Assembly (NCBI RefSeq): GCF_022513565.1
Contig: NZ_JAKWBE010000020.1
Span: forward strand, 83,663-147,662
Source: Streptomyces gilvus
Lineage (GTDB): Bacteria; Actinomycetota; Actinomycetes; Streptomycetales; Streptomycetaceae
Direction: 5' to 3'
DNA: 64,000 nucleotides
Under the pieces are notes generated by a model. The model was not told where the DNA came from and did no database searches. It saw nothing but the letters and a program-made list of their open reading frames with translations. Every line of letters begins with the position of its first letter. The first letter of the stretch is position 1. A program made the translations under genes and the position numbers. This document shows, one piece after another, positions 51,750 through 61,177 of this stretch.

Positions 51750-52985
51750 GTGGACATTGCGGGTGCGAGGCGGTCCCTCGCGGGGCTGCTGGTGACCTGG
51801 GGCCTGACCAGGGTGGTCCTGCTGCTGTTCGTCTTCAAGGTGTGGATCTTCCCGGGCCCGGACGTCACCAGCGACGTGTCGGTGATCTACCAGGGCTGGT
51901 ACGAGGTGCTGCGCACCGGCACCTTCCCGCTCGGCGACGTCACCTGGCAGTACCCGCCCGCGGCGGCCCTCGCGATCCTCTCCCCGGCGCTGCTGCCCTT
52001 CCTGCAGTACGCGTCGGCCTTCTTCGTCCTGGCCTGCGTGGCCGACCTGGCCGTCCTCGCCCTGCTGCTGTACACGGGCCTGCGCCCCGGCAAGTCGCTG
52101 CGCGGGGCCTGGATGTGGGTGGTGGGCGTGCCGCTGGTCGGGCCGACCGTGTACGCCCGTTACGACGTGATGGTCACCGCCGTCGCCGTGGCCGGCCTGC
52201 TCGCCGGGGCCCGGCGGCCCCGCGTGATGGGCGTCCTGGTCGGGTTCGCGGCGATGCTGAAGGTGTGGCCGGCGCTGCTGCTGCTCGGCGCCCGCAAGTG
52301 GACCGCGTGGGCCTGGACCGCGGGGACCGTCGCCGTGCTGGCGGGGCTGTTCGCGGTGTCGATGCCGGGCGCGTTCGCCTTCCTGACCTTCCAGAGCAAC
52401 CGGGGCACCGAGGTGGAGTCCCTGGGCTCGCTCGTCTTCCATGTGGCCCGGCACTTCGGCTGGGACGGCCGGGTGCTGTTCAACTACGGCTCGATCGAGT
52501 TCGTCGGCCCCTGGGTGAACGCCGTCAGCTCCGCCGCCCTGTTCCTGACCGGCGTGGCCTTCGGCTGGCTGCTGCTGTGGCGGCTGATGGCGACGCGGTT
52601 CCTGCCGAGCACGCTCGCCGACGCGGCGTTCGCGGCGGTGCTGATGTTCACGGTCACCAGCCGGGTGATCAGCCCCCAGTACATGGTGTGGCTGGTCGGT
52701 CTCGGGGCCGTCTGCGTGTGCTTCCGGGGCACCCGGATGGGGCTGCCCGCGCTGCTGGTCCTCGCGGCCTGTCTGGTGACGGTGCTGGAGTTCCCGCTCT
52801 GGTTCCAGCACGTCGTCGCGAGCGACCGCCTCGGGGTGACCCTCCTGTTCCTCCGCAACGGCCTCCTGGTCGCCGCAGCCGTCTGCACGGCCGTCCAGCT
52901 CTGGCGCTCGACGGTCCCCCGCACCCAGGTCCCGACCCTGCCCGCCCAGACGCCCCGCACCAAGGAGACCACGACCTCCACCTGA
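51750..52985 (+). CDS. GT87 (DUF2029) polyprenyl-phosphate-dependent mannosyltransferase-like membrane protein
   Basis: 411 aa with about ten membrane segments and the extracytoplasmic loop FPGPDVTSDVSVIYQGWYEVLRTGTFPLGDVTWQYPPAA, where the Asp and the QYPP motif are typical of GT-C/GT87 mannosyltransferases. Corresponds to Rv2181 of mycobacteria (lipomannan branching). GTG 51750 has GAAGGGG upstream; the longer frame to 51663 is weaker. Divergent from pimB, so both may act in inositol-lipid glycosylation. Confidence 0.84.
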   Translation: MDIAGARRSLAGLLVTWGLTRVVLLLFVFKVWIFPGPDVTSDVSVIYQGWYEVLRTGTFPLGDVTWQYPPAAALAILSPALLPFLQYASAFFVLACVADLAVLALLLYTGLRPGKSLRGAWMWVVGVPLVGPTVYARYDVMVTAVAVAGLLAGARRPRVMGVLVGFAAMLKVWPALLLLGARKWTAWAWTAGTVAVLAGLFAVSMPGAFAFLTFQSNRGTEVESLGSLVFHVARHFGWDGRVLFNYGSIEFVGPWVNAVSSAALFLTGVAFGWLLLWRLMATRFLPSTLADAAFAAVLMFTVTSRVISPQYMVWLVGLGAVCVCFRGTRMGLPALLVLAACLVTVLEFPLWFQHVVASDRLGVTLLFLRNGLLVAAAVCTAVQLWRSTVPRTQVPTLPAQTPRTKETTTST

Positions 52986-53038
52986 GGCGGGCCCTGCCGA
53001 CAGCCGACCGGCACGGACCACCGGCGGCCAGGCGGTCG

Positions 53039-53895
53039 TCAGTCGCCGCCCCGCCGCGTCACGCCTCGCACGGGCAGCGGATCCACACGGCTGTGCCGCC
53101 TCGCAGCCGCACGCCTCCCGCCCCTCCGCGCGATCCGCGCGATCCGCGTGAAGGGCACGGCCACCGCGGCGCACTGCACGGCCATGGCGATCGCCATCGC
53201 CAGGCACACACCGGGCAGCCCGAGCCCCGACAGGGCGTACGTGAGCGGGAGTTGGACCGCCGTGCCGAGGAGTGTCACCCGCAGCAGGGCCGGCGCTCCC
53301 CCACTCCCCTCGAAGACCCCGCCCAGCGCGATGAAGCAGGCCATCAGCAGCAGGTACGGGCCGATGCAGCGCAGGAACAGCGCACCGGCGCGGGCGACCT
53401 CGGGTCCGGCACCGAAGGCGGCCATGATCAAGGGGGCGGTGGCGGCGAGCAGGACGGCGGCCACCAGCCCCACCGTGCCGGACACCAGCATCGCCTGGCG
53501 GCCGATCTCCCGCCGCGCGTCCCGGCCCGCGCCCCGTGTGTGGGCGGTGTGGATCGAGGCGGCCTGCCGCACCGCGTAGAACGCCATGGTGGCCACGTAC
53601 ATGACCTTGCTACGCGACGGCGTACGCCGCCACCGCCGTCACCCCGAGCCGCGCCACGATCGCCACCAGCACCAGCACCAGCACCAGCACCAGCACCAGC
53701 ACCCCGCCCTGCCGCACGGTGAAGTCGGCGGACATGGGCAGCCCGGTCCTCAGGGTCCGGCGCAGGGCCGCAACCACCGGTTCCGCGGGCCGCGCGCGCC
53801 GACCGCCTCCCGCGGCAGGTCGTTCCGTCGGAGGACGACCAGCCCCACGCCCAGCGCCAGGCACCTGTGCATACGGAGCGGGCCTGGCTCCGGGA
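53039..53895 (-). pseudogene. Broken MATE-family efflux gene (C-terminal half, frameshifted)
   Basis: Only a MATE-like C-terminal half is present, in at least two frames. Part 1 reads MSADFTVRQGGV...RLGVTAVAAYAVA and hits TAG at 53611-53613. Part 2 reads MYVATMAFYAVRQAASIHTAHTRGAG on to the stop at 53039. Deleting one base (plus-strand A at about 53612) would join them as AYAVASKVMYVA, the expected family sequence. Further upstream, LALGVGLVVLRRNDLPREA lies in yet another frame. The usual ~200 N-terminal residues are missing. Six ACCAGC copies (53665-53700) give a (LeuVal) run. Confidence 0.8.
53665..53700. repeat. Hexanucleotide microsatellite (ACCAGC)6
   Basis: Six perfect ACCAGC units inside the MATE pseudogene, read as alternating Leu-Val on the minus strand. 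Slippage at such a tract can change length in steps of two codons. Confidence 0.9.
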
Positions 53896-53913
53896 GGTCA
53901 TCGGCCTGTTGGA

Positions 53914-55107
53914 TCAGGCCAGTTGAGACTTGAGGTACTCCCGCCACTGCTCGGTGAACTTCCCCAGCGTCGTGCCGAGGACCTTCCTCATCGCGTCCTC
54001 GACCGACCCGGTCCGGCGCGGATGGTCGCCCACCGCCCGGTAGAACTGCCCGAGCCGGTCCTGGCCCCACCGGTCGGCGATCATGCGGCAGGCCAGCCAG
54101 CCGCCCTCGTAGGCCTGCGCCAGCTTCGTCGCGTCCCCGCTGAAGCCGAAGTCCTTGTCGGTCGGCAGCGCGGCCGGCACCTGCCCGTCGTCGACCGAGC
54201 GGGCCAGCTCGGGGGCGGCCTGGACCGCTGTACGGCCGGTGCCGAGGTAGCCGACCCAGTCGGCGTACCCCTCCGACAGCCACAGCGGGGTCGCGGCCGT
54301 GGTGTGGGCGCGGGTGGCGACATGGGTGGTCTCGTGGGTGAGCACGACCTGCTTGCCCAGCGTGCCGAGGAGGGCGTACGCGTCCGGGTTGACGATGATC
54401 CGGTCCGCCGGCGCGTCCGGCGGCCCGCCGACCTCGCCGGTGGTCACCGCGGCGATGCCCCGGTACTGCGAGGCCGGTGAGCCGAGCAGCCCCGCCATGC
54501 CCTCCACGGACTTCGGTACGAGGACGAAGACGTGCCGGGCCCAGTCGGTGCCCCACGCCCCGCTGACGGCCGGGACGGCATGGTCCGCGAGGTCGGCGTA
54601 GACGTGCAGCCGCTCGCTGGACTGCCCGACGCCGAGGACGAGGCTGTGCCTGCCGCGCATGACCGTCACCTCGCCCTGGTCCCACAGCTGTTGGGCGGAC
54701 TTGCGGGCGGGGGTGTCGGCGTCCACCCGCCACTGCCCGTCCGGGCCCCGGGAGAGGGTGAGGGTGCGGCCGGCGGTGACCGGGGCGTTGTCGTACCCCT
54801 GGACCCGGTAGCGGAGTTCGGCGTCCGCGGTGGCCTCGTCGCCGTGCCGGTGCAGGGCCGTGACGCGGTAGGACCAGGAGGCCAGCGGCACTCCGCGCAG
54901 GTTCTCGAACCACCCGAGCGCGCCGGTCTTCACAAAGGCCGTCCGGTCGCGGTCGAGAACGGCGGCGGACCGCCGGTCCAGGACCCGCTGCAGACCGGCC
55001 CTCGCCGTGCCGTCCGGCGACTGTCCGCCGCAGGCCACCAGGGAGACGAGCAGCAGAACGAGCGCCACGACACCCGGCTTCCACGCCCGCCCACGACCAC
55101 CAGCCAC
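53914..55107 (-). CDS. Lipoprotein zinc metallopeptidase (gluzincin type)
   Basis: 397 aa. Signal peptide with lipobox LVAC (Cys26). Residues 30-200 are a beta-rich NTF2-like domain; the peptidase part carries HETTH (258-262) in VVLTHETTHVATRA and the third ligand in WLSEGYADWVGY, a gluzincin arrangement. C-terminal DAMRKVLGTTLGKFTEQWREYL is a helical tail. Anchored outside the membrane, near two NlpC/P60 endopeptidases; the target is unknown. GTG 55107 start. Confidence 0.85.
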   Translation of the reverse strand: MAGGRGRAWKPGVVALVLLLVSLVACGGQSPDGTARAGLQRVLDRRSAAVLDRDRTAFVKTGALGWFENLRGVPLASWSYRVTALHRHGDEATADAELRYRVQGYDNAPVTAGRTLTLSRGPDGQWRVDADTPARKSAQQLWDQGEVTVMRGRHSLVLGVGQSSERLHVYADLADHAVPAVSGAWGTDWARHVFVLVPKSVEGMAGLLGSPASQYRGIAAVTTGEVGGPPDAPADRIIVNPDAYALLGTLGKQVVLTHETTHVATRAHTTAATPLWLSEGYADWVGYLGTGRTAVQAAPELARSVDDGQVPAALPTDKDFGFSGDATKLAQAYEGGWLACRMIADRWGQDRLGQFYRAVGDHPRRTGSVEDAMRKVLGTTLGKFTEQWREYLKSQLA

Positions 55108-55140
55108 TTTCCGATCGTACGGCCGACCGGGCGCGCGGCG

Positions 55141-56157
55141 TCAGACCCGCGTGACGGACGACACCGGCATCATGTTGACGCGGTCGTAGCGCACGGGGGC
55201 GCCCGGGTAGGGCGCGTGGATCACCTGGCCGTTGCCCACGTACATCGCGACATGGCTGGCGTCCGAGCGGTAGACGACCAGGTCGCCGGGCTGCGCCTGG
55301 GAGAGCGGCACCTGCCGGCCGGCGAACCGCTGCTCCTGCGAGGTGCGCGGCAGATGGACGCCGGCGTGCGCGTACGACCACTGCATCAGGCCCGAGCAGT
55401 CGAAGCCGGAGGGGCCGTTGGCGCCCCAGACGTACGGTCTGCCGAGCGCCGAGCGGGCGGCGGCGATCGCGGCGGCCGCGCGGGCGTCGGGCGGGACGAC
55501 GCCCGAGAGGCCGGGGACGTCGTCGCGTCCGGAGCGGGAGGCCCGGTCGTAGGCGGCGCGCTGCCCGAACGGCAGGGAGGTGAGCAGCTGCCGGGCCTTG
55601 GCGAGCTTCTGCTCGACGGTCTTCTTGTGGGCGGCGACCGCCGTGCGGCTCTTCTCCAGGTCGGCGAGCTTGCCGGCCGCCTCCGCGCGCTCCTGGGCGA
55701 GTTCACGCAGCGCGGACCGCAGCTCCCGCAGCTGACCGGCCTGGTGGACGCTGATCCGGTCGAGCGTGGAGGCCTTGTCGAGGTAGTCGGCCGGGTCGTC
55801 GGAGAAGAGCAGGGCGACGGTCGGGTCGATGCCGCCGGAACGGTACTGGGCGCCGGCCAGCGAACCGAGCGCGTCCCGCATGGTGTTGACGCGCTGCTGC
55901 TGGCGGGCGATGCCGTCCTGCGCCTGACCGAGCTCGCGGCGCAGGGTGGCGGCGGTCTCGTCGGCCTTGTCGTAGGCCTGGGTCGCCTTCTCGGCCTCCG
56001 CGTAGAGGCGGTCCACCTCGGTCTTGGTGTCGGTGCGCGGCGCGGCGTCGGCCGGCACGGCGCCGAGGGCGGCGGTCGCCGCGGACAGGACACACAGCGC
56101 GGTGCCTGCACCTCGGTTGAACCCGGACGTCGGTACAAGGCGGCGATGGGACCCCAC
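55141..56157 (-). CDS. Secreted NlpC/P60 peptidoglycan endopeptidase with coiled coil
   Basis: 338 aa. N-terminal signal region ending near VPADAAPRT, a long coiled coil (TKTEVDRLYAEAEKATQAYDK to ~residue 200) and a C-terminal NlpC/P60 domain with Cys254 in GFDCSGLMQWSY, His in SDASHVAMYVG and a third polar residue after QVIHAP. RipA/RipC-like layout in which the coiled coil regulates the hydrolase. GTG 56157 follows GGAAGGAG. Tandem with a paralogue (56364-57401), 206 bp apart. Confidence 0.9.
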   Translation of the reverse strand: MGSHRRLVPTSGFNRGAGTALCVLSAATAALGAVPADAAPRTDTKTEVDRLYAEAEKATQAYDKADETAATLRRELGQAQDGIARQQQRVNTMRDALGSLAGAQYRSGGIDPTVALLFSDDPADYLDKASTLDRISVHQAGQLRELRSALRELAQERAEAAGKLADLEKSRTAVAAHKKTVEQKLAKARQLLTSLPFGQRAAYDRASRSGRDDVPGLSGVVPPDARAAAAIAAARSALGRPYVWGANGPSGFDCSGLMQWSYAHAGVHLPRTSQEQRFAGRQVPLSQAQPGDLVVYRSDASHVAMYVGNGQVIHAPYPGAPVRYDRVNMMPVSSVTRV

Positions 56158-56363
56158 GGGAAGCCGCGCTCCTTCCGCTGACGACAAGGACCGCTTCCCC
56201 GCGCGGCGGGGAAACGCGGCAGACAGTAGCCGCGCGGTGGGGGGTCGGCCAAAGACCTCGGTGGGCACGCACAGTGACGCCCCGCCTCTGACGCAGGTCA
56301 TCGGCGGGGCGCGGGGTCAGCGGGAGGTGCCGTAATTCGCCCGTTCGGGCGGCACCCGGAACG

Positions 56364-57401
56364 TCAGCCGATGCGGACGCCGAACTGGAACGGCATGTTG
56401 CTCATCGACTCGTAGCGCACGACGGTGCCGGTGCGCGGGGCGTGCAGCACCATGCCGTTGCCCGCGTACAGGCCGACGTGGTGCAGGTCGCCGTAGAAGA
56501 GGACGAGGTCGCCGACCCTGAGCTGGCTCTCGCTGTAGATCCGGGTGCCGGCGTTGGCCTGCTCCTGCGAGGTGCGCGGGATGGTGACGCCGGCCGCGGC
56601 GTAGGCGCGGGAGGTCAGACCGGAGCAGTCGAAGGAGGCCATGCCGGTGGCGCCGAAGGAGTACGGCTTGCCGAGCTGGCCCTGCGCCCACTGGAAGGCG
56701 GCGGCGGCCCGGCTGGAGGCGGCGGTGCTGTTGCCGAGGTCGACCCGCTCGTTGGCGTCGCGGTTGGCGCGGGACTGGTCGGCGTTGAGGGCCGCGCGCT
56801 CGGCGGCGGTCAGGGAGTTGAGGAGCTTCTGCGCCTGGGCGAGCTTGCCCTGGACCGCCTTCTTCTGGGCGACGAACGCGGCGCGGGTGGCGGAGAGGTC
56901 CTTGAGCTTGCCGGAGGCCTCGGCGCGCTCCTGGGCGAGCTCGCGCTGCTTCTCCTCGATCTTCTTCAGCGCCTCGACCTGCTGGGCGCTGAGCTGGTCG
57001 GCGGTGGAGGCCTTGTCGAGGTAGTCGTCCGGGTTCGACGACAGGAACAGCTGCAGGGAGGAGTCGATGGTGCCGCTGCGGTACTGGGCGGCGGCCGCCA
57101 GGCCGATGGAGTCGCGCAGGGTGTTGAGCTCCTCCTGGCCCCGGGCGACGTCGTCCTGGATGGTGGAGATCTCCTTCTGGAGCTTCTGCTCCTTCTCCTT
57201 GGCGCCGTTGAGCTTCTCGGTGGCCTGCTCGGCCTGCTCGTAGAGCTTGTCGACCTTCGCCTTGACCTCGTCCTTGGAGGGCTTCTCGCTCGGCGCGGCG
57301 TTGGCGGCCTGAGCGCTGATGGCAACGGCTGCAGCAGCGGCGGTGGTGAGCACGGTCACGCGCGTGCGGCTCGGCTGCTTGGGTCGACGGTGGGACGCCA
57401 C
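56364..57401 (-). CDS. Secreted NlpC/P60 peptidoglycan endopeptidase with coiled coil (paralogue)
   Basis: 345 aa, same architecture: basic N-terminus (SHRRPKQPSRTRVTV), signal segment LTTAAAAAVAISAQAANA, coiled coil with KDEVKAKVDKLYEQAEQATEK to ~residue 215, NlpC/P60 with Cys in SFDCSGLTSRAY, His in LHHVGLYAGNG and VLHAPRTG. GTG 57401 behind AAGGAG; its own promoter is at 57454-57483. The two paralogues share about half of their residues by eye and probably arose by tandem duplication. Confidence 0.9.
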   Translation of the reverse strand: MASHRRPKQPSRTRVTVLTTAAAAAVAISAQAANAAPSEKPSKDEVKAKVDKLYEQAEQATEKLNGAKEKEQKLQKEISTIQDDVARGQEELNTLRDSIGLAAAAQYRSGTIDSSLQLFLSSNPDDYLDKASTADQLSAQQVEALKKIEEKQRELAQERAEASGKLKDLSATRAAFVAQKKAVQGKLAQAQKLLNSLTAAERAALNADQSRANRDANERVDLGNSTAASSRAAAAFQWAQGQLGKPYSFGATGMASFDCSGLTSRAYAAAGVTIPRTSQEQANAGTRIYSESQLRVGDLVLFYGDLHHVGLYAGNGMVLHAPRTGTVVRYESMSNMPFQFGVRIG

Positions 57402-57453
57402 GGAGGTGAACTCCTTCTTTTGAGTGATCACCCGCTCGGAGGTTCGAGGCCAG

Positions 57454-57483
57454 ACCCTAGTGACCTTCCTGTGATCAGATCAA
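57454..57483 (-). promoter_or_regulatory. Predicted promoter of the NlpC/P60 gene
   Basis: Minus strand: TTGATC (57483-57478), 18 bp, TAGGGT (57459-57454), about 53 nt upstream of the GTG. TGATCA-rich dyads (GTGATCAC near 57424-57431) surround it. The remaining 57484-57648 is AT-richer than the genome and gene-free. Confidence 0.55.
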
Positions 57484-57648
57484 ATCCTCACACCAAAAAA
57501 TCCCGTCACGCAATGCATTCTTTGCACACAACTCACATGGGGTCACGCCAGGTTGACGCTACGTTGCGTGACGATCCCATCAAATCGGGCATTGAAACCG
57601 GAGATTGACGTTTGCGACAGGCGCCCCGCAAAGGGGCCGGGCAGGCAC

Positions 57649-58992
57649 TCAGGACAGGCGCTTCAGCAGCATCGCGGAGGCGACCGGACGCGCCCCCGCC
57701 TTGGCGACCCCGTCGGCCACCTCACGGTCGGTGGAGGCGACGATGACGGGCCGCCCCGGCGGCTCGGCGCGCACCAGCTGACGGATCAACTCATCGGCGG
57801 TGACGCCGGGTTTGGAGAACAGCACCCGCACCCCGCGCGGGGGCGCCAGCAGCACCGGGGCCACCAGTTCGGCCCCGTCGAAGACGCAGGTGACCTCGGC
57901 GCCGGTCTGCGCGGCGAGCTGGGAGAGCTGGCCGAGGAGCCTGAGGCGCTGCTTCTCCAGGGGCATCTGCGGATAGCCGGTCTTGGTGACGTTGTAGCCG
58001 TCGACCACCAAGTGCGCCTGGGGCAGGGCCAGAAGCTGGTCCAGGATGGCCGGATCGTGCTCGGACAGCGCCCTGGCGGCGATGTCCTTCGGGGTCATTC
58101 GTCCCGGTTCGACCGCGTCGACGGTTTCCGCGGGCCGTACGGACACGGGCGGCAACGCCAGTTCGCGGCGCAGCCCCTGGGCCGCGTCCAGAACGGTGTC
58201 CAGAAGCAGACGGACGCGCATGTCCTCGACACTGCGCCCCTCCCGCGCCGCTCTGCGCGTGGCCTCGAGGGCCGCCTCGGCCTCCCCGAGCCGCGCCTTG
58301 AGCCGCCGGGTCTCGCTCTCCGCGGCGGACACCTGGGCCTGCCCGTCGGCCCGTACGGCCTCCATCTCGCCCTGGATCTTGCGCAGGGCGGCCTCGCCGC
58401 GCTTGACGTCGCTGAGGGCGGCACGGAGCTTGCGGTGAAGCGATTCGGCTTCCTTCTTGGCCGACTCCAGCTCCGCCCGCAGCCGCTCGGTCTCCGCGCG
58501 GGTCTGGTCGCGGGCGGCGGTGAGCTCCTCGCGCAGCCGCTCCAGCTCCGCCCGGCTCTCCTCGCCGGCCCGCTCGGCGTCCGCCCGCTGGGCCTCCTCG
58601 CCGGCCGCGGTGACGAGCTTGACCCAGCCGGTGGGCCGCAGAACATAGGCCGCGGCCGCCACGTCGAGCGGATCCGCGGCCGGGGGCGGCGAGCCGGAGT
58701 CGAGAGCGCCGGCGAGCTCCGGCTGGGCCTCTCTCAGCTTCTCCCCGATGCGCTGCCGGAACAGCGGATCGGTCTCCAGCGCCGCCGCCATCGCGTTCCC
58801 GGCGAACTTGGCCCGCCGGTTCGGCGCGAAGCGCGCGTACTGCCTCAGCTGGGCGGGCAGCTCCGCGACGGTCAGCCCGCCGAACCCGTCCGAGACGATC
58901 TGTACGACTCTTCTGCGCACCCCGTCGGGCAGCGGACGGTCGAGCACCTCGGCGGCGCCGTCGCCCGGCCCCCCGCCTTGTGTCTCCACCAT
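57649..58992 (-). CDS. NYN-domain (YacP-like) RNase with coiled coil
   Basis: 447 aa. Residues ~150-270 form a coiled coil (AERAGEESRAELERLREELTAARDQ). The C-terminal NYN/PIN-like domain carries HLVVDGYNVTKTGYPQMPLEKQR (first acidic site), EVTCVFDGAE (second) and VIVASTDREVADGVA (third). This is the metal-dependent RNase layout of YacP/Rae1-type proteins; the N-terminal helical part is actinobacterial. Followed by the zinc-ribbon gene upstream on the same strand (36 bp), suggesting joint action on RNA. Confidence 0.85.
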   Translation of the reverse strand: MVETQGGGPGDGAAEVLDRPLPDGVRRRVVQIVSDGFGGLTVAELPAQLRQYARFAPNRRAKFAGNAMAAALETDPLFRQRIGEKLREAQPELAGALDSGSPPPAADPLDVAAAAYVLRPTGWVKLVTAAGEEAQRADAERAGEESRAELERLREELTAARDQTRAETERLRAELESAKKEAESLHRKLRAALSDVKRGEAALRKIQGEMEAVRADGQAQVSAAESETRRLKARLGEAEAALEATRRAAREGRSVEDMRVRLLLDTVLDAAQGLRRELALPPVSVRPAETVDAVEPGRMTPKDIAARALSEHDPAILDQLLALPQAHLVVDGYNVTKTGYPQMPLEKQRLRLLGQLSQLAAQTGAEVTCVFDGAELVAPVLLAPPRGVRVLFSKPGVTADELIRQLVRAEPPGRPVIVASTDREVADGVAKAGARPVASAMLLKRLS

Positions 58993-59028
58993 CCGTCACA
59001 CCCCATCACTGTGCGGGGCCGCTCCCGG

Positions 59029-59268
59029 TCAGGAGCCGGCGCCCGGCCTGTCCACGAGTTCCACCTGGTCCACGGCGTTGCACCAGCGGCAGCGCACCGA
59101 CTCGATGGTCTCACTGACCACCTCGCGCTCCTCGACCTTCGGCTCTCCGGCCAGGTCGAGATGGACGTACTCGACGACCTTCGACGAGCGGGTCACGTCG
59201 AAACGCGTGAGGTTGCCGCAGAGGGTGCAGCGCCACCGCGTCGTGGCGGTCGGCAGGGGAACCGTCAT
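59029..59268 (-). CDS. Small zinc-ribbon protein
   Basis: 79 aa with two Cys pairs, CTLCGN and CRWCNA, flanking RFDVTRSSKVVEYVHLDLAGE, so a probable zinc ribbon. No function known. ATG 59268 is the only internal start that keeps both pairs; a GGAAAG lies 15 nt upstream. Upstream partner of the NYN gene. Confidence 0.78.
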   Translation of the reverse strand: MTVPLPTATTRWRCTLCGNLTRFDVTRSSKVVEYVHLDLAGEPKVEEREVVSETIESVRCRWCNAVDQVELVDRPGAGS

Positions 59269-59424
59269 CGTGACTGTTCGCTTTCCTTCTAGTCTCCGTG
59301 ACGCCCCAGCTTCCCTGGAGCGTGTGGCCGTAACCCTACGGCCTGCCGACACCTCACCGCTGATGCGTCCACGGCGGCGAGGCGGTCTGGGCGGCTGTGT
59401 CCTGTTACGTCATGCTCTGTGTTC

Positions 59425-60159
59425 ATGATCGGCAACTGGAGCGTGACCGTCGGCAGAGTGCTGCGCACACCCTCGGCACCGGTGACGTACGGGCTGATCG
59501 CCCTGTGCTGTCTGCTCTTCCTGGCCGGGCCCGCGGCGGGGCTGAACCCGGCCTACGGCACCGGGGACGCGCTGCTCGCCGCGCAGCGCGCCTACTTCCA
59601 CCGCTGGGGCGTGGTCCCGGCCGAGCTGTTCCAGGGCTCTCCCCGGGCCGCCCTCACCCCGGCGACCGCCCTGTTCGTGCACGGCAGCTGGGTGCACCTG
59701 CTGGGCAACATGCTCTTCCTCTACGTCTTCGGGGCGATGGCCGAGGAACGGATGGGCCGCATCCGGTTCACGCTCTTCTACGTCGGCTGCGGCTATCTGG
59801 CCCTGCTGGGCTACGCGGCCGCCAACGCCGCCTCCGAGCAGTCCCTGGTCGGCGCGTCCGGGGCGATCTCGGCGGTCCTGGGCGCGTTTCTGTACCTCTT
59901 CCCCGGGGCCCGGGTGACAAGCCTGCTGCCCTTCCTGTTCTTCCTCCCCCTCCGCTTCCCCGCCTGGGTGGTCCTGCCCTTCTGGGCGTCCCTGCAGTGG
60001 CTGGCGGCGGGCCGGGCGCCCCAGGGGCCCGGGGTGGCGTATCTGGCCCACCTGGTGGGCTTCGGCCTGGGCTTCCTCTACGCGTGGGCCCGTTTCCGCC
60101 GTACGACTAGAGTGAGGGCCGCCCCTGCTCCGGCCCCCGAGGGAGAGAACCAGCCGTGA
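59425..60159 (+). CDS. Rhomboid family intramembrane serine protease
   Basis: 244 aa, six or seven membrane segments. Catalytic Ser145 in VGASGA and His209 in LAHLVGFGLGF; supporting Asn95 in VHLLGN. The loop LTPATALFVHGSWVHLLGNMLFL is the family signature. GTG 59419 is two codons upstream. Its stop overlaps the start of the RAM gene (GTGA). Confidence 0.9.
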   Translation: MIGNWSVTVGRVLRTPSAPVTYGLIALCCLLFLAGPAAGLNPAYGTGDALLAAQRAYFHRWGVVPAELFQGSPRAALTPATALFVHGSWVHLLGNMLFLYVFGAMAEERMGRIRFTLFYVGCGYLALLGYAAANAASEQSLVGASGAISAVLGAFLYLFPGARVTSLLPFLFFLPLRFPAWVVLPFWASLQWLAAGRAPQGPGVAYLAHLVGFGLGFLYAWARFRRTTRVRAAPAPAPEGENQP

Positions 60160-60437
60160 TCACCGCGATCGTCCTCATCAAGACCAGCGTGGACCGGATC
60201 CCCGAGATCGCCGAGCGGATCGCCGCGCTGGACTCCGTCAGTGAGGTCTTCTCCGTCACGGGCACCTACGACCTGATCGCCATGGTCCGGGTCAAGCGGC
60301 ACGAGGACCTGGCGGAGGTCATCCCCGGCTCGATCAGCAAGATCCCGGGCGTCGAGGCCACCGACACCCATGTCGCGTTCCGGACCTACTCGCAGCACGA
60401 CCTGGAGGCCGCGTTCGCGATCGGCCTGGACTCCTGA
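60156..60437 (+). CDS. Stand-alone Lrp/AsnC ligand-binding (RAM) domain protein
   Basis: 93 aa. Begins ITAIVLIKTSVDRIPEIAERI and continues EVFSVTGTYDLIAMVRVK and ATDTHVAFRTYSQHD: a complete RAM domain with no DNA-binding part. Such proteins bind amino acids or modulate Lrp partners. Translationally coupled to rhomboid by a 4 bp overlap. Confidence 0.9.
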   Translation: MITAIVLIKTSVDRIPEIAERIAALDSVSEVFSVTGTYDLIAMVRVKRHEDLAEVIPGSISKIPGVEATDTHVAFRTYSQHDLEAAFAIGLDS

Positions 60438-60446
60438 CACCCCGCC

Positions 60447-61166
60447 CTACTCCGCGGGGCGGTGCAGGCGGCCCCAGAGGGTGACCAGCGCGCCCCAGTT
60501 CTCGACCTGCCAGGCCGGGAGGTCGGCGGAGTGCGGCACGCCGTCCTCGTCGGCGCCGCGCACCGTGAGCCGCGCGTCCCGCCGCATCGCCCACCAGGAG
60601 CGGGGGACGGACGGGTCGGGCAGGTCGACACCGAGCGTGGGCTCCTCCAGGCCGGACCAGGTCAGGAGCGTCCGGCCGCGCGGCAGCCACAGTCCCCGCG
60701 CGTCCGCGGTGAGCGGGCCGAAGGCGACCTGCCGGCCCTCCTCGAGCCGCGCGAGCAGCGCGGGCGCCTGCGCCCGCCCGACCCGCCGCCGGATGTGATG
60801 GACGGCGGCCCGGATCGACGCGTTCTCGGAGCGTTGCTCGTCCGGCTCGTGCAGCTGCCACTCGTCGAGGACGAAGGACTGTTGCGCGCCGTCGGCGAAC
60901 CGCGCCAGGTGCCGGTGGCCGAAGGTGTACCAGGGCGGGCCGTGCTCCCGGTCCCGTCTCAGGGTCAGGTCGATGGTGGAGCGCCAGTGGGTCACCTGCT
61001 CCCAGCGCCGGGCCCGCGCGTCCGGCCCGGTCACCAGCCCCTCCTCGTACAGGTACACCGGCGTCCCGCCGAGCAGCCGTGGCCGGCGGCGGGCGACGGC
61101 CACCGCGAGGAGCTCCCCGAGTTCCCCGGCCGATGCCGACTCACCCACCGCGGCCGGAATCCCCAC
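60447..61166 (-). CDS. Conserved protein of unknown function
   Basis: 239 aa, conserved in actinomycetes, unassigned. Strand-rich middle (TPVYLYEEGLVTGPDARARRWEQVTHWRSTIDL) resembling a PH-like fold, then a helical part (ENASIRAAVHHIRRRVGRAQAPALLARLEEGR) and beta-rich C-terminus. GTG 61166 follows TAATCAT by about 7 nt, possibly leaderless. It lies 11 bp upstream of nothing on its strand: the aminotransferase stop is at 61178, so the two may be co-transcribed. Confidence 0.72.
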   Translation of the reverse strand: MGIPAAVGESASAGELGELLAVAVARRRPRLLGGTPVYLYEEGLVTGPDARARRWEQVTHWRSTIDLTLRRDREHGPPWYTFGHRHLARFADGAQQSFVLDEWQLHEPDEQRSENASIRAAVHHIRRRVGRAQAPALLARLEEGRQVAFGPLTADARGLWLPRGRTLLTWSGLEEPTLGVDLPDPSVPRSWWAMRRDARLTVRGADEDGVPHSADLPAWQVENWGALVTLWGRLHRPAE

Positions 61167-61177
61167 ACAACGGATGA

